The translations under genes were made by a program, and so were the position numbers. Under the pieces are notes generated by a model, which was not told the DNA's origin, ran no database searches, and saw nothing but the letters and a program-made list of their open reading frames with translations. This document shows, piece by piece, positions 7,362-15,592 of a DNA stretch of 64,000 nt. The stretch comes from CAYNRE01 sp964399535 (GTDB taxonomy: Bacteria > Planctomycetota > Planctomycetia > Pirellulales > CAYNRE01), in NCBI GenBank assembly GCA_964399535.1, contig CAYNRE010000017.1:15989-79988 (forward strand). The letters run 5' to 3'. Positions within the stretch are counted from its first letter, which is position 1; every line of letters begins with the position of its first letter.

Positions 7362-9188
7362 ATGAAGTTGCCAGCGCAACCGGTTTGGAGCGTGGCCCTT
7401 GCGCTTTTGGTACTAGGCCCCCAAATTGAGCTAGGCGAATCCCGCTTGGTGGCCGCCGAGGCACGGGTTGGGCAGCACATCGAATCGTTTTCCTCGCCCG
7501 ACGTGCACGGCCAGATGCTGTCGCTCGCCGATTTTTCCGACCAGAAGCTCATTGTCGTGGCGTTTCTTGGAAACGAGTGCCCCGTGGTCAAGCTGTATGC
7601 GCCGCGCCTCCAGCAACTGGCCGACCAATTTGCCGACCAGGGAGTGGCGGTCGTCGGCGTCAACTCGAACAGCCAAGACACGATTACCGAGACCGTCCAG
7701 TTCGCCCGGGCCCATGGGGTGAAATTCACGCTGCTTAAAGATCGCGACCAACAACTGGCCGATCTGTTCGGCGCCGAGCGCACTCCCGAGGTCTTCGTGC
7801 TGGATCAGGACCGGGTGATTCGCTATCGCGGGCGGATCGACGACCAGTATGCTCCCGGCGTCCAGCGGCGCGAGGTGCGCGAAGCCAGCCTGCGCCAGGC
7901 GATCGAGCAGTTGCTGGCCGGCCAGCCCGTCAGCCAGCCGGTTACCCAAGCCCCGGGCTGCTACATCGGCCGCAGCCACCGGCCGGCCCCCTCGGGCGAG
8001 ATCACGTTTAGCTCGCACGTGGCCAAAATCATTCAGACGCGCTGCTTGGAATGCCACCGTCAGGGCGAGTTGGCCCCCTTTTCGCTCGAGCAGTACGACG
8101 ACGTGGTGGCCTGGTCCGATACGATTCGCGAGGTGGTTAGCGAGAACCGCATGCCCCCCTGGTTCGCCGACCCGCGCTGGGGCAAGTTCACCAACGATTG
8201 CAGCCTGAGCGCCGAGGAGCGCGAGCAACTGTTTTCCTGGATCGACCATGGCTGCCCGGCGGGCGATTTGGCCCAGGTGCCCGCGGCGCCCGAATTTGCC
8301 GAGGGGTGGCGGGGGGGCGAGCCCGACCAGGTGCTGTATATGGCCGAGCAGCCGTTTTCGGTGCCCGCCGAAGGCGTGGTCGACTACCAGCACTTCGTGG
8401 CCGATCCTGGCTTCACGGAAGATAAATGGGTGCAGGTGTGCGAAGCCCGGCCCGGCAATCCCTCGGTGGTGCACCACATCGTGGTGTTTATCCAACCGCC
8501 AGGCAAAGACGCCGGATTCCTTGGACCGCAGCTCTTCGGCGACAAGCTGGCCGCGGTTTATGCTCCCGGCACTCCCCCCTGGTCCAGCCCGCCGGGAACG
8601 GCGGTGCGAGTGCCGGCCGGGTCGAAATTCGTATTCCAGATGCACTACACCCCCAATGGCTCGCCGCAACAAGACCGCAGCTATTGTGGGCTGAAGTTTG
8701 CCGATCCGGCCACGGTGAAAACCAAGGCCGAGAGCCGCATCGCCATGAATATCGGCATTGCCATTCCCCCAGGCGAAAGCGACTACGTGGCCACCTGCAA
8801 GTACAAGTTCCGCAAAGACACGATGTTGTTGAACTTGTTCCCGCACATGCACGTGCGCGGCAAGGCCTTCCGCATGGAGGCCGAGTACCCCGATGGCACT
8901 CGAGAGATTCTGCTCGATCTGCCCCGGTACGATTTTGCCTGGCAGTTGCGCTACGACCTGGTCGAGCCCAAGCTGATGCCCAAGGGCTCACGGCTGATTT
9001 GCACCGGGCACTTCGACAACTCGGAAGACAACCCCAACAATCCCGATCCCACGGTCGAGGTGCGCTTCGGCGAACAGACCTGGGAAGAGATGATGGTGGG
9101 ATTCTTCACCACCTGTTCGCCGGTTGAGGCCGAGCCGCAGTCGGCCTCGGCCGACGCCGAGCCCACGGGGCAAAGCGGCGGGCGGTAG
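7362..9188 (+). CDS. Exported redoxin / heme c / copper type II monooxygenase-like fusion
   Basis: 608 residues with a signal peptide of about 34 residues ending ...RLVAAEA. Residues about 36-175 form a thioredoxin-like redoxin domain (FLGNECPVVKLYAPRL, a single Cys in place of CxxC; DRDQQLADLFGAERTPEVFVLD). A heme-c motif CLECH lies at 228-232, with MPPWFADP downstream giving a possible axial Met. From about 330 to the end the protein resembles peptidylglycine/dopamine-type Cu type II, ascorbate-dependent monooxygenases: VVHHIVVF (H371, H372), FQMHYTPNG (H428) and LFPHMHVRGK (H495, H497). Such fusions are common in planctomycetes, but the substrate is unknown. The order suggests electrons passing from heme to a copper site in the periplasm, which is inference. 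The gene stands alone with a good ribosome binding site and a hairpin after it. Confidence 0.85.
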   Translation: MKLPAQPVWSVALALLVLGPQIELGESRLVAAEARVGQHIESFSSPDVHGQMLSLADFSDQKLIVVAFLGNECPVVKLYAPRLQQLADQFADQGVAVVGVNSNSQDTITETVQFARAHGVKFTLLKDRDQQLADLFGAERTPEVFVLDQDRVIRYRGRIDDQYAPGVQRREVREASLRQAIEQLLAGQPVSQPVTQAPGCYIGRSHRPAPSGEITFSSHVAKIIQTRCLECHRQGELAPFSLEQYDDVVAWSDTIREVVSENRMPPWFADPRWGKFTNDCSLSAEEREQLFSWIDHGCPAGDLAQVPAAPEFAEGWRGGEPDQVLYMAEQPFSVPAEGVVDYQHFVADPGFTEDKWVQVCEARPGNPSVVHHIVVFIQPPGKDAGFLGPQLFGDKLAAVYAPGTPPWSSPPGTAVRVPAGSKFVFQMHYTPNGSPQQDRSYCGLKFADPATVKTKAESRIAMNIGIAIPPGESDYVATCKYKFRKDTMLLNLFPHMHVRGKAFRMEAEYPDGTREILLDLPRYDFAWQLRYDLVEPKLMPKGSRLICTGHFDNSEDNPNNPDPTVEVRFGEQTWEEMMVGFFTTCSPVEAEPQSASADAEPTGQSGGR

Positions 9189-9213
9189 ACCCGCTGGACC
9201 GATCTGAGAGCCC

Positions 9214-9235
9214 CCGCTGCGCGCCGGCGCAGCGG
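9214..9235. terminator. Symmetric hairpin between convergent genes
   Basis: CCGCTGCGC (9214-9222) pairs perfectly with GCGCAGCGG (9227-9235) across a 4-base loop, in the 76-base gap between a rightward and a leftward stop codon. It is well placed as a two-way terminator, though no T-run flanks it. Confidence 0.5.
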
Positions 9236-9264
9236 TCGAAGCGCGCCGGGCGCCGCCGCGCGGA

Positions 9265-10743
9265 TTAGCCGAAAATCGCGTCGACCACGCGGCCGGAAAC
9301 ATCGGTCAGGCGGAAAGGCCGGCCGGCGTATTGATAAACCAGCCGCTCGTGGTCGAGCCCCAACAGGCTGAGCAACGTGGCATGCAGATCGTGCATGTGC
9401 ACCTTGTGCTCCACGGCCTGATGCCCGAATTCGTCGGTCGCGCCGTAGGCGAAGCCGGGCTTCACGCCTCCGCCGGCCAGCCACATGGTGAAGCCCAGCG
9501 GGTTGTGGTCGCGGCCGGTTCCGTTGTTCTGCGCATAGGGGGTTCGCCCGAATTCGCCACCCCACCAGACCAGCGTGTCTTGCAGCAGCCCGCGCTGCTT
9601 CAAATCGGCCAAGAGCGCTGCGATCGGCCGATCGCAAGCCCGGGCATGATCGGCATGTTTGGGCAGGTTGGAATGCTGATCCCAGGCCGGATTAGCCGTG
9701 TTGTCTCCGTAGGTTACTTGCACGTAGCGCACCCCCGACTCGACCAGCCGGCGAGCCAACAGGCACTGCCGGCCAAAGTTGGCGGTGGGTTCGGTGTCGG
9801 CCCCGTAGGCGGCCAGGGTCTGGGCCGTTTCACCGCTGAGGTCGAACACGTGCGGTGCGTGCATTTGCATCCGCCAGGCTAGCTCGTAGCTTTCGATCAC
9901 CGCTTCGAACTCGGCGCGCGATTCGGCGCCGGCCTCGGCCCGACCGATCTGGGCTCGATTCAGCGCTTGAATCAGGTCGAGCTGGCGCCGCTGAGAGGCG
10001 GGGCTAAGCTTGGCGCTTCCCAGATTGCGAATACCCTGCGGCGGTTGGCCAGCCTGGCCCACGGCGGTTCCCTGGTACTTGGCCGGCAAGAAAGCCGGCC
10101 CGTAGTTGCGTGGACCGCCGTTGCCGGCCGACGGCCCCAGCGAGACGAAGCCAGGCAGGTTTTCGTTCTCGGTTCCCAATCCGTAGAGCAGCCACGAACC
10201 GAGCGAGGGGCGAATAAAGTTCGTAGCGCCGCAGTGCAAGAAAAGCGTCGCCGGACCGTGGGCCACCCCCTCGGTCGAGAGCGAGTGAAGGAAACACAAG
10301 TCGTCGCTGTGCTGGGCCGTGAGCGGAAACAGCTCCGAGGCCCAACGCCCGCATTGGCCGTACTGCTGAAACGGCCAGTGCGGCCGCATAATGCGCTGCT
10401 GTCCGCTCCCCTGGCCGGTATTGGCCTTGCGCCGGGCATCGTCGAAGTCGGCCATCTGGCCGTCGTGCTTCAGTAGCCGGGGCTTGTAGTCGAAGGTGTC
10501 GACGTGGCTGGGACCTCCCTGCATGAACAGGAAAATCATCCGCTTCGCCCGGGGCGGATAATGCGGCCCCAGCGGCGCGCTCGACGGCTGGATCGGGTCG
10601 GACGCAGCGCCCCCCGCGGGGCGTATCGCTTCGGCCCGGCACCGCTCGGCCAACAAACCTGCCAGGGCCAATTGGCCGAAACCACAGGCCGTACTGGCCA
10701 AGAGTTGGCGGCGAGTCGGCAGCCACGGGTTTTCAAGATTCAT
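9265..10743 (-). CDS. DUF1501 family protein (Tat-exported), first copy
   Basis: 492 residues from the ATG at 10741-10743; the frame is open further upstream, but this start places a twin-arginine signal (PTRRQLLASTACGFG, RR at 11-12) near the N-terminus. The rest follows DUF1501: FLFMQGGPSHVDTFDYKP, FLHSLSTEGVAHGPA, YVQVTYGDNTANPAWDQHSN, WWGGEFGRTPYAQ, GRDHNPLGF and HMHDLHATLLSLLGLDH. The family has an alkaline-phosphatase/sulfatase-like fold and is nearly always encoded beside a DUF1549/DUF1553 cytochrome protein; its reaction is not established. The partner gene ends only 20 bases upstream, so the two are one transcriptional unit. Predicted periplasmic after Tat export. It is a paralogue of the DUF1501 gene at 15593-17062. 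Confidence 0.9.
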   Translation of the reverse strand: MNLENPWLPTRRQLLASTACGFGQLALAGLLAERCRAEAIRPAGGAASDPIQPSSAPLGPHYPPRAKRMIFLFMQGGPSHVDTFDYKPRLLKHDGQMADFDDARRKANTGQGSGQQRIMRPHWPFQQYGQCGRWASELFPLTAQHSDDLCFLHSLSTEGVAHGPATLFLHCGATNFIRPSLGSWLLYGLGTENENLPGFVSLGPSAGNGGPRNYGPAFLPAKYQGTAVGQAGQPPQGIRNLGSAKLSPASQRRQLDLIQALNRAQIGRAEAGAESRAEFEAVIESYELAWRMQMHAPHVFDLSGETAQTLAAYGADTEPTANFGRQCLLARRLVESGVRYVQVTYGDNTANPAWDQHSNLPKHADHARACDRPIAALLADLKQRGLLQDTLVWWGGEFGRTPYAQNNGTGRDHNPLGFTMWLAGGGVKPGFAYGATDEFGHQAVEHKVHMHDLHATLLSLLGLDHERLVYQYAGRPFRLTDVSGRVVDAIFG

Positions 10744-10763
10744 GGCGAATCTCTCATGCAGGT

Positions 10764-13625
10764 TCAATTCAAGTAGCGAAAATCGAGCGACGCAAAGACC
10801 GCCTGCACCAGCCGGGACCATGTCTCGGCTTCATCGCCCGACTCTTCCAAATAGGCGAATGTCGCCGCCAACTCGGCCTCGGTGGGGGCCCGGCCCAGCA
10901 GCATCCGAAACAGCCGTTCGGTGCGGGCAGCGCGGTCTAGAGCGGGTTCGGCCAGCAGCCGCTGGGCCGTGGCGCGGGCCTGTTGGGCCACGAATTCGTC
11001 GTTCATCAGGTACAGGGCCTGCGGGGCCACCGTGCTTGCGTTGCGCACCCCGGTAACCGTGCTGGGGTCGGCCATGTCGAAGTCGAGAAACAATTGCGGC
11101 GGCGCGTTGCGCAACGCCGGCACATACACGCTTCGCCGCGACTGCTGGTCGACAAAACCGTAGTCGGCGCTGAGTTGAGCCGGTATGGTCGGTCCGCCCG
11201 GCGTAAGATCGAGCGTACCAGCGGCCCAAAGCATGGTATCGCGGAGCGCCTCGGCATCGAGCCGGCGGCGCAGGGCCCGGCCATAGAGCCGGTTCTCGGG
11301 GTCCGCGGCCAGCAGTTCGGCCGAGCCGGCCGTACCCAACCGATAAGCCCGCGTGCCGACGAGCCGCCGCACGAGCCGCTTGACCGACCAGCCGTCGGCC
11401 ATGAACTGAATCGCTAATTCGTCGAGCAGCTCGGGGTGCGAAGGGCGCTCGCCCGTGGTGCCGAAATTGTCCGTCGTGCGTACCAACCCCGCGCCGAACA
11501 GCCAGTGCCAGGCCCGGTTGACAAACACTCGGGCCGTGAGCGGGTTTCGTGGACTAGTGAGCCATTGGGCCAATTCCAGCCGGCCGCTCTGGTGCGAGGG
11601 CATCTCCACCGCGGGGTCGTAATCGGCCACGCGCAGCAGTCCACGCGGCACCAGCTCGCGCTGGTTGTGCACGTCGCCCCGCACGTGTATGCGACAATCT
11701 TCGACCTCGGCCAACTCTACAATCGAGAGGGCCCGCGGCCGCTGGGGTGCCGAGGCACTAAGCTGGCGCAGCTCGCCTTCGAGCTGCTTGAGCCGCGCCT
11801 CGGCCCGGGCAAATTCGTCCGAGAGTTCGGCCGGCTTCTCCTCACGGTTGGTCACGTCGGCCTCGGTGGCCGGCAGAAACTGCACGGCGTCGGCAATCAC
11901 GTGGCCATCGGCCCCCGCGTTGGAAACGATGACAAACCCTTGGCCGTTTCGCTCGAAGCGGTATTGCCCGAGCGACTCGAACCGGCCGTCGATCGCCGGG
12001 GCCTCGCGCTGGTTGACAACCTTTTCAAATTCGCCGTCGGCGCTAAACACCGTGACCGCCACGTTGGACGCCCGGTTGCTGCCCGGCGTGTAGGCCAGCC
12101 GCACTTCGTAGCGGCCCGATTCGGGTAGTTCGGGCTGAAAGGTAATGGTCTTGGTGCCTTGCCCCTCATGGTTGTCGTGGACGTAGCCCGCGGCGATGTA
12201 ACGATTGACCGAGGTCGACGCTTTCCAGAACCCCACCTTGGTGGCCGCGGCGTCGTCGACCACAATGCCCGGCAAATCGGCTACGGCCACCACGCGAGGG
12301 CCAGCCGGGTCGGCCTTTTCCAGCTTGGCCACGAGTTGTTTTTGGGCCTTGATTTCGCTGGCCAGTCGGGTTTGGTCCGCTTCGATCTGGGCGAACTTCG
12401 CTTCCTCGTCGGGCGCCAGCGGCAGCGGCACGTCGATCCAGTTGGAAACATTGGCATCCTCCAGCGACTGCACATTGCGCAAGATGCCCGCCAAAGCATA
12501 GTAGTCGCTGGTAGGTATTGGATCGAATTTGTGATCGTGACACCGCGCGCAGCCCAGCGTTTGTCCGAGTAGGGCCTTGCCGATGGTATCGAGCTGCTCG
12601 TCGACCACATCCATGCGCAGTTGGGCCTTGTCTTGCTCCTCCAGATTGTGATTTCCCAGCACCAGGAAACCGGTCGCAATGCGCTGCCGCTGAGCATCGA
12701 CCAGGGTGGGTGCCGGCAATAAGTCGCCGGCCACCTGCTCGCGGATCATTACGTCGAGCGGGCGATCGGCGTTGAACGATTCAATGACATAATCACGGTA
12801 GCGCCAGGCCTCGCGGAGGATCAGCCCCCGCAGCGTATACGACTCGGCGAACCGTACCACGTCGAGCCAGTGCCTGCCCCAGCGCTCGCCGAACCGCGGC
12901 GACGCCAGGTAGCGATCGACCAGCGCGTCGTAGGCTGCCGGACTGGGGTCGGCGGTAAACGTCTCGACCTCGGCCACCTCCGGGGGGAGACCGGTCAAGT
13001 CGTAGCTGAGCCTTCGGATGAGTGCCGCGGGCTCCGCGTCGCCGGTGGGCTGAAGGCCGACGGATTCCAGGCGGACCAATAGAAACCGATCGATCGCTTC
13101 GCGCGGCCAGGCGGTGTCGGCCACTTCGGGCACGGTGGCGCCCGCTGGCAACCGGTACGCCCAATGTTCGCGGGCCTGCTCGAGATTGAACTCCGAGCGT
13201 GGCGGGGCAGTCACGCCTTCCAAGCCGCGCGGATCGGCCGCCCCCGCGGCAATCCAGCGCTGAAAATCGGCCACCACCGCGGCGCCCAACGGACCCTCGG
13301 GCGGCATTTGTAAATGGCTGTCCTCGTAACGAATCGCCCTGAGCAGCCGGCTCTGCTCGGGCTGTCCCGGCACGATGGCGGGGCCCGAATCGCCCCCGGT
13401 TTCCCAGCCAGCGCGGCTATCGAGCCTGAGACCGCCGCTTTGCTCCTCGCTGCCATGGCACTGCTGGCAGTGACTGACCAGCACAGGCCGAATCCGCTTT
13501 TCAAACCATTCCAGCTCGGCCGACGACCCCTCGGGCGGCTGCTCGGCCCCCAGGCCTGGCGTTGCCAGCAACAAAGCCAGCGCCATGGTCACGAGGAGCC
13601 GATTTGCCAGCGAGAAAACAGGCAT
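10764..13625 (-). CDS. Planctomycete cytochrome c protein with DUF1549, Golvesin-like insert and DUF1553
   Basis: 953 residues from the ATG at 13623-13625, which begins a signal peptide (MPVFSLANRLLVTMALALLL, cleavage near GLGAEQ). A PSC1-type heme site SHCQQCHG (C53, C56, H57) and MPPEGPL form the N-terminal cytochrome module. DUF1549 follows (WPREAIDRFLL, FGERWGRHWLDVVRFAES) and contains a second heme motif CARCHDHKFDPI (359-363 on). About residues 450-580 hold an inserted beta-rich carbohydrate-binding-like domain of the Golvesin/xanthan-lyase C-terminal type (SGRYEVRLAYTPGSNRASN, HVIADAVQFLP). DUF1553 ends the protein (PRNPLTARVFVNRAWHWLFG, FGTTGERPSHPELLD, RLDAEALRDTML, SLDFRYLN). These proteins are abundant in planctomycetes and thought to be periplasmic redox proteins, possibly in polysaccharide use; that role is not proven. 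Confidence 0.88.
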   Translation of the reverse strand: MPVFSLANRLLVTMALALLLATPGLGAEQPPEGSSAELEWFEKRIRPVLVSHCQQCHGSEEQSGGLRLDSRAGWETGGDSGPAIVPGQPEQSRLLRAIRYEDSHLQMPPEGPLGAAVVADFQRWIAAGAADPRGLEGVTAPPRSEFNLEQAREHWAYRLPAGATVPEVADTAWPREAIDRFLLVRLESVGLQPTGDAEPAALIRRLSYDLTGLPPEVAEVETFTADPSPAAYDALVDRYLASPRFGERWGRHWLDVVRFAESYTLRGLILREAWRYRDYVIESFNADRPLDVMIREQVAGDLLPAPTLVDAQRQRIATGFLVLGNHNLEEQDKAQLRMDVVDEQLDTIGKALLGQTLGCARCHDHKFDPIPTSDYYALAGILRNVQSLEDANVSNWIDVPLPLAPDEEAKFAQIEADQTRLASEIKAQKQLVAKLEKADPAGPRVVAVADLPGIVVDDAAATKVGFWKASTSVNRYIAAGYVHDNHEGQGTKTITFQPELPESGRYEVRLAYTPGSNRASNVAVTVFSADGEFEKVVNQREAPAIDGRFESLGQYRFERNGQGFVIVSNAGADGHVIADAVQFLPATEADVTNREEKPAELSDEFARAEARLKQLEGELRQLSASAPQRPRALSIVELAEVEDCRIHVRGDVHNQRELVPRGLLRVADYDPAVEMPSHQSGRLELAQWLTSPRNPLTARVFVNRAWHWLFGAGLVRTTDNFGTTGERPSHPELLDELAIQFMADGWSVKRLVRRLVGTRAYRLGTAGSAELLAADPENRLYGRALRRRLDAEALRDTMLWAAGTLDLTPGGPTIPAQLSADYGFVDQQSRRSVYVPALRNAPPQLFLDFDMADPSTVTGVRNASTVAPQALYLMNDEFVAQQARATAQRLLAEPALDRAARTERLFRMLLGRAPTEAELAATFAYLEESGDEAETWSRLVQAVFASLDFRYLN

Positions 13626-13973
13626 GGCCAATCGCTGAGCGCTAGGGGGCGCCCACAGAAGTCGAACGGGGAGAAGACGATCCCCCGATTGTAACCCCGG
13701 TACCTCTGCCAGGGGAGCATGAACCACGGTTCGCCCGAGAGGGCATGGCATCGAGTCGCTGGCGCGCTCGGCGCTGGGTTGGCTACGGGCCGTTTTCGGA
13801 TTTGTCACTCGCCGCGGGGGGCAGCGAAACTTCCACCCGGGGGCGGGGTTTTATTCTCCGCCGCGCCGCGCGATACCTGCCAAGTCAAACCGATCCGACG
13901 ATTCCGCGGATCGTTCGCCGGTTCAGGTGCTTCTTGGCAGCCCAATTGGTTCACTCACTGCGAAGGATGCGAA
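13626..13973. promoter_or_regulatory. Divergent intergenic region (cytochrome operon / PQQ propeller)
   Basis: 348 bases that must hold the promoters for the leftward cytochrome-DUF1501 operon and the rightward propeller gene. A 7-base inverted repeat CGATCCG (13891-13897) / CGGATCG (13907-13913) with a 9-base spacer is a possible operator. The propeller reading frame stays open back to 13719, but that part lacks coding character and I do not count it as gene. Confidence 0.35.
13963..13967 (+). promoter_or_regulatory. Ribosome binding site deciding the propeller gene start
   Basis: AAGGA six bases before the ATG at 13974. It supports this start, which begins a signal peptide, over the upstream in-frame ATG at 13719. 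Confidence 0.65.
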
Positions 13974-15536
13974 ATGGCTAACGGTACACGCTGCCTGGTT
14001 TGGAGTTTGGGGCTCGTGTGGCTCACCAGCGCGACGGCGCTGGCCGATTGGCCGCAGTTTCGCGGGCCCGCGGCCGACGGCATTCCCACCGCCAGGCAAC
14101 TGCCGACGACCTGGAACATGGAAAGCCACATCGCCTGGAAAGTGGCGCTACCGGGCGTGGCCTGGTCGCAACCGATCGTGTGGGGCGACCGCTTCTACGT
14201 CACCACCGCGGTGACGGAAAACCAACCCAAGCCCGCCCCCGGACAAGGTGGGCGCGGTGGCCCCGGTGGTGGGCGTGGCCGGCCAGGCCGCGACGGTGGC
14301 CCCGCTGCTCCGGGTGGCCCCGCGGCCCCCGCGGGCGAGGCCGGCGCCGAAGGCGCCCCGGCGGCCGATGGCTCGGGCAGCCCCGCTGGCACGGCGGCGG
14401 ATGAACCCCGTCGACCGGAGCGTGAGCCCGCTGCGGGTGGTGCCGATCGACCCTCGGGGCGCCGCGGCGGTCCGGGTGCTGGTCCGGCTGGCCGTCGGGG
14501 CCAGGCCGCCCCCGACCAGGTGTATCGCTGGCTGGTCCAGTGCCGCGATCTGAAAACGGGGGAATTGATCTGGGAGCAATTGGCCCACGAAGGCCGGCCC
14601 ACCATTCCCACGCACCGGACGAACACCTACGCCTCGGAAACGCCGCTCACCGACGGCCAGCGCTTGTACGCCTACTTCGGTATGACCGGCCTGTACTGCT
14701 TCGACCTGGAGGGGAAACTGCTTTGGTCCAAAGATCTGGGCAGCTATCCGATGGCCATGGGCTGGGGAACCGGCAGTTCGCCAGCGCTCGACAGCGAGCG
14801 TTTGTTCATTCAGTGCGACAACGACGAAAGCTCGTTCCTGGTGGCGCTCGACAAACGCACCGGCGACGAGGTGTGGAGGGTCCCACGCGACGAAAAGTCG
14901 AACTGGGGCACTCCCTATCTTTGGCACAATCGGGTCCGCACCGAGCTGGTCGCCGCCGGCGGCGGCAAGATGCGAGCCTACGAGCCGGCCACGGGCAAGT
15001 TGCTTTGGGAGCTGGGCGAGGTGAAAGGGCGCAGCTCGGCCACGCCCGTCGGCACGGAAGATTTGCTCTTCGTGGGGGTCGGAGGCGGTATGGCGGGCCC
15101 CGGACCGCTGATCGCGATTAAAGCCGGCGCGACGGGCGACATTACTCTGGCCGAGGGGGCCACCTCCAGCGAGCATGTCGCCTGGAGCCTGCCTCGTTCG
15201 GGCCCGCCCATGTCTTCGCCGCTGGTCTACCAGGGCTGTTTGTATGTGCTCGATCAGCGGGGCGGCATCGTGGGCTGCTACGACGCGGCAACCGGCGCGC
15301 AGCATTATCGCCAGCGAATCGAGGGGGCCAAGGGCTTTACCGCCTCGCCCTGGGCCTACGACGGCAAGGTGTTTTGCCTGGACGAAGAGGGCAATACCTT
15401 CGTGCTGGCAGCCGGACCCGAGTTGAACCTGCTGGGCACGAACAAGCTCGACGATATGTTTTGGTCGTCGGTGGCCGTGGCGGGCGACCGGCTACTTTTG
15501 CGAGGGCTCGAGAATTTGTATTGCATCGCGCCCTAG
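13974..15536 (+). CDS. Exported PQQ-like (YVTN/Pyrrolo-quinoline type) beta-propeller protein
   Basis: 520 residues from the ATG with AAGGA ahead of it; signal peptide MANGTRCLVWSLGLVW..., cleaved near ALA-DWPQFRG. The WPQFRGPAADG opening and repeated blades such as AWKVALPGVAWSQPIVWGD, GLYCFDLEGKLLWSKDLG, LVALDKRTGDEVWRVPRD, MRAYEPATGKLLWELGEV and VGCYDAATGAQHYRQRI are typical of PQQ-binding-like beta-propellers of planctomycetes. Residues about 90-178 are a Gly/Pro/Arg/Ala-rich low-complexity insert (GGRGGPGGGRGRPGRDGG) within the first blade region, probably a surface loop. No quinoprotein dehydrogenase active site is seen, so it may be a binding or scaffold protein rather than an enzyme. 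It lies alone between the two leftward cytochrome operons and is likely periplasmic. Confidence 0.85.
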   Translation: MANGTRCLVWSLGLVWLTSATALADWPQFRGPAADGIPTARQLPTTWNMESHIAWKVALPGVAWSQPIVWGDRFYVTTAVTENQPKPAPGQGGRGGPGGGRGRPGRDGGPAAPGGPAAPAGEAGAEGAPAADGSGSPAGTAADEPRRPEREPAAGGADRPSGRRGGPGAGPAGRRGQAAPDQVYRWLVQCRDLKTGELIWEQLAHEGRPTIPTHRTNTYASETPLTDGQRLYAYFGMTGLYCFDLEGKLLWSKDLGSYPMAMGWGTGSSPALDSERLFIQCDNDESSFLVALDKRTGDEVWRVPRDEKSNWGTPYLWHNRVRTELVAAGGGKMRAYEPATGKLLWELGEVKGRSSATPVGTEDLLFVGVGGGMAGPGPLIAIKAGATGDITLAEGATSSEHVAWSLPRSGPPMSSPLVYQGCLYVLDQRGGIVGCYDAATGAQHYRQRIEGAKGFTASPWAYDGKVFCLDEEGNTFVLAAGPELNLLGTNKLDDMFWSSVAVAGDRLLLRGLENLYCIAP

Positions 15537-15592
15537 CGCGGTTGGCCCAACGGCCGCGTCTTGCCGGCTCGCACGCAGCCCACCTGGCCAGG

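Noticed and set aside
13719..13973. Longer N-terminus for the PQQ propeller protein
   Set aside because: The upstream in-frame ATG at 13719 gives a non-hydrophobic leader before the signal peptide, while AAGGA and the signal peptide both fit the ATG at 13974.
14148..15305. Leftward open frame opposite the PQQ propeller gene
   Set aside because: It is a GC-driven shadow: no start signal, no conserved sequence, fully covered by a real gene.
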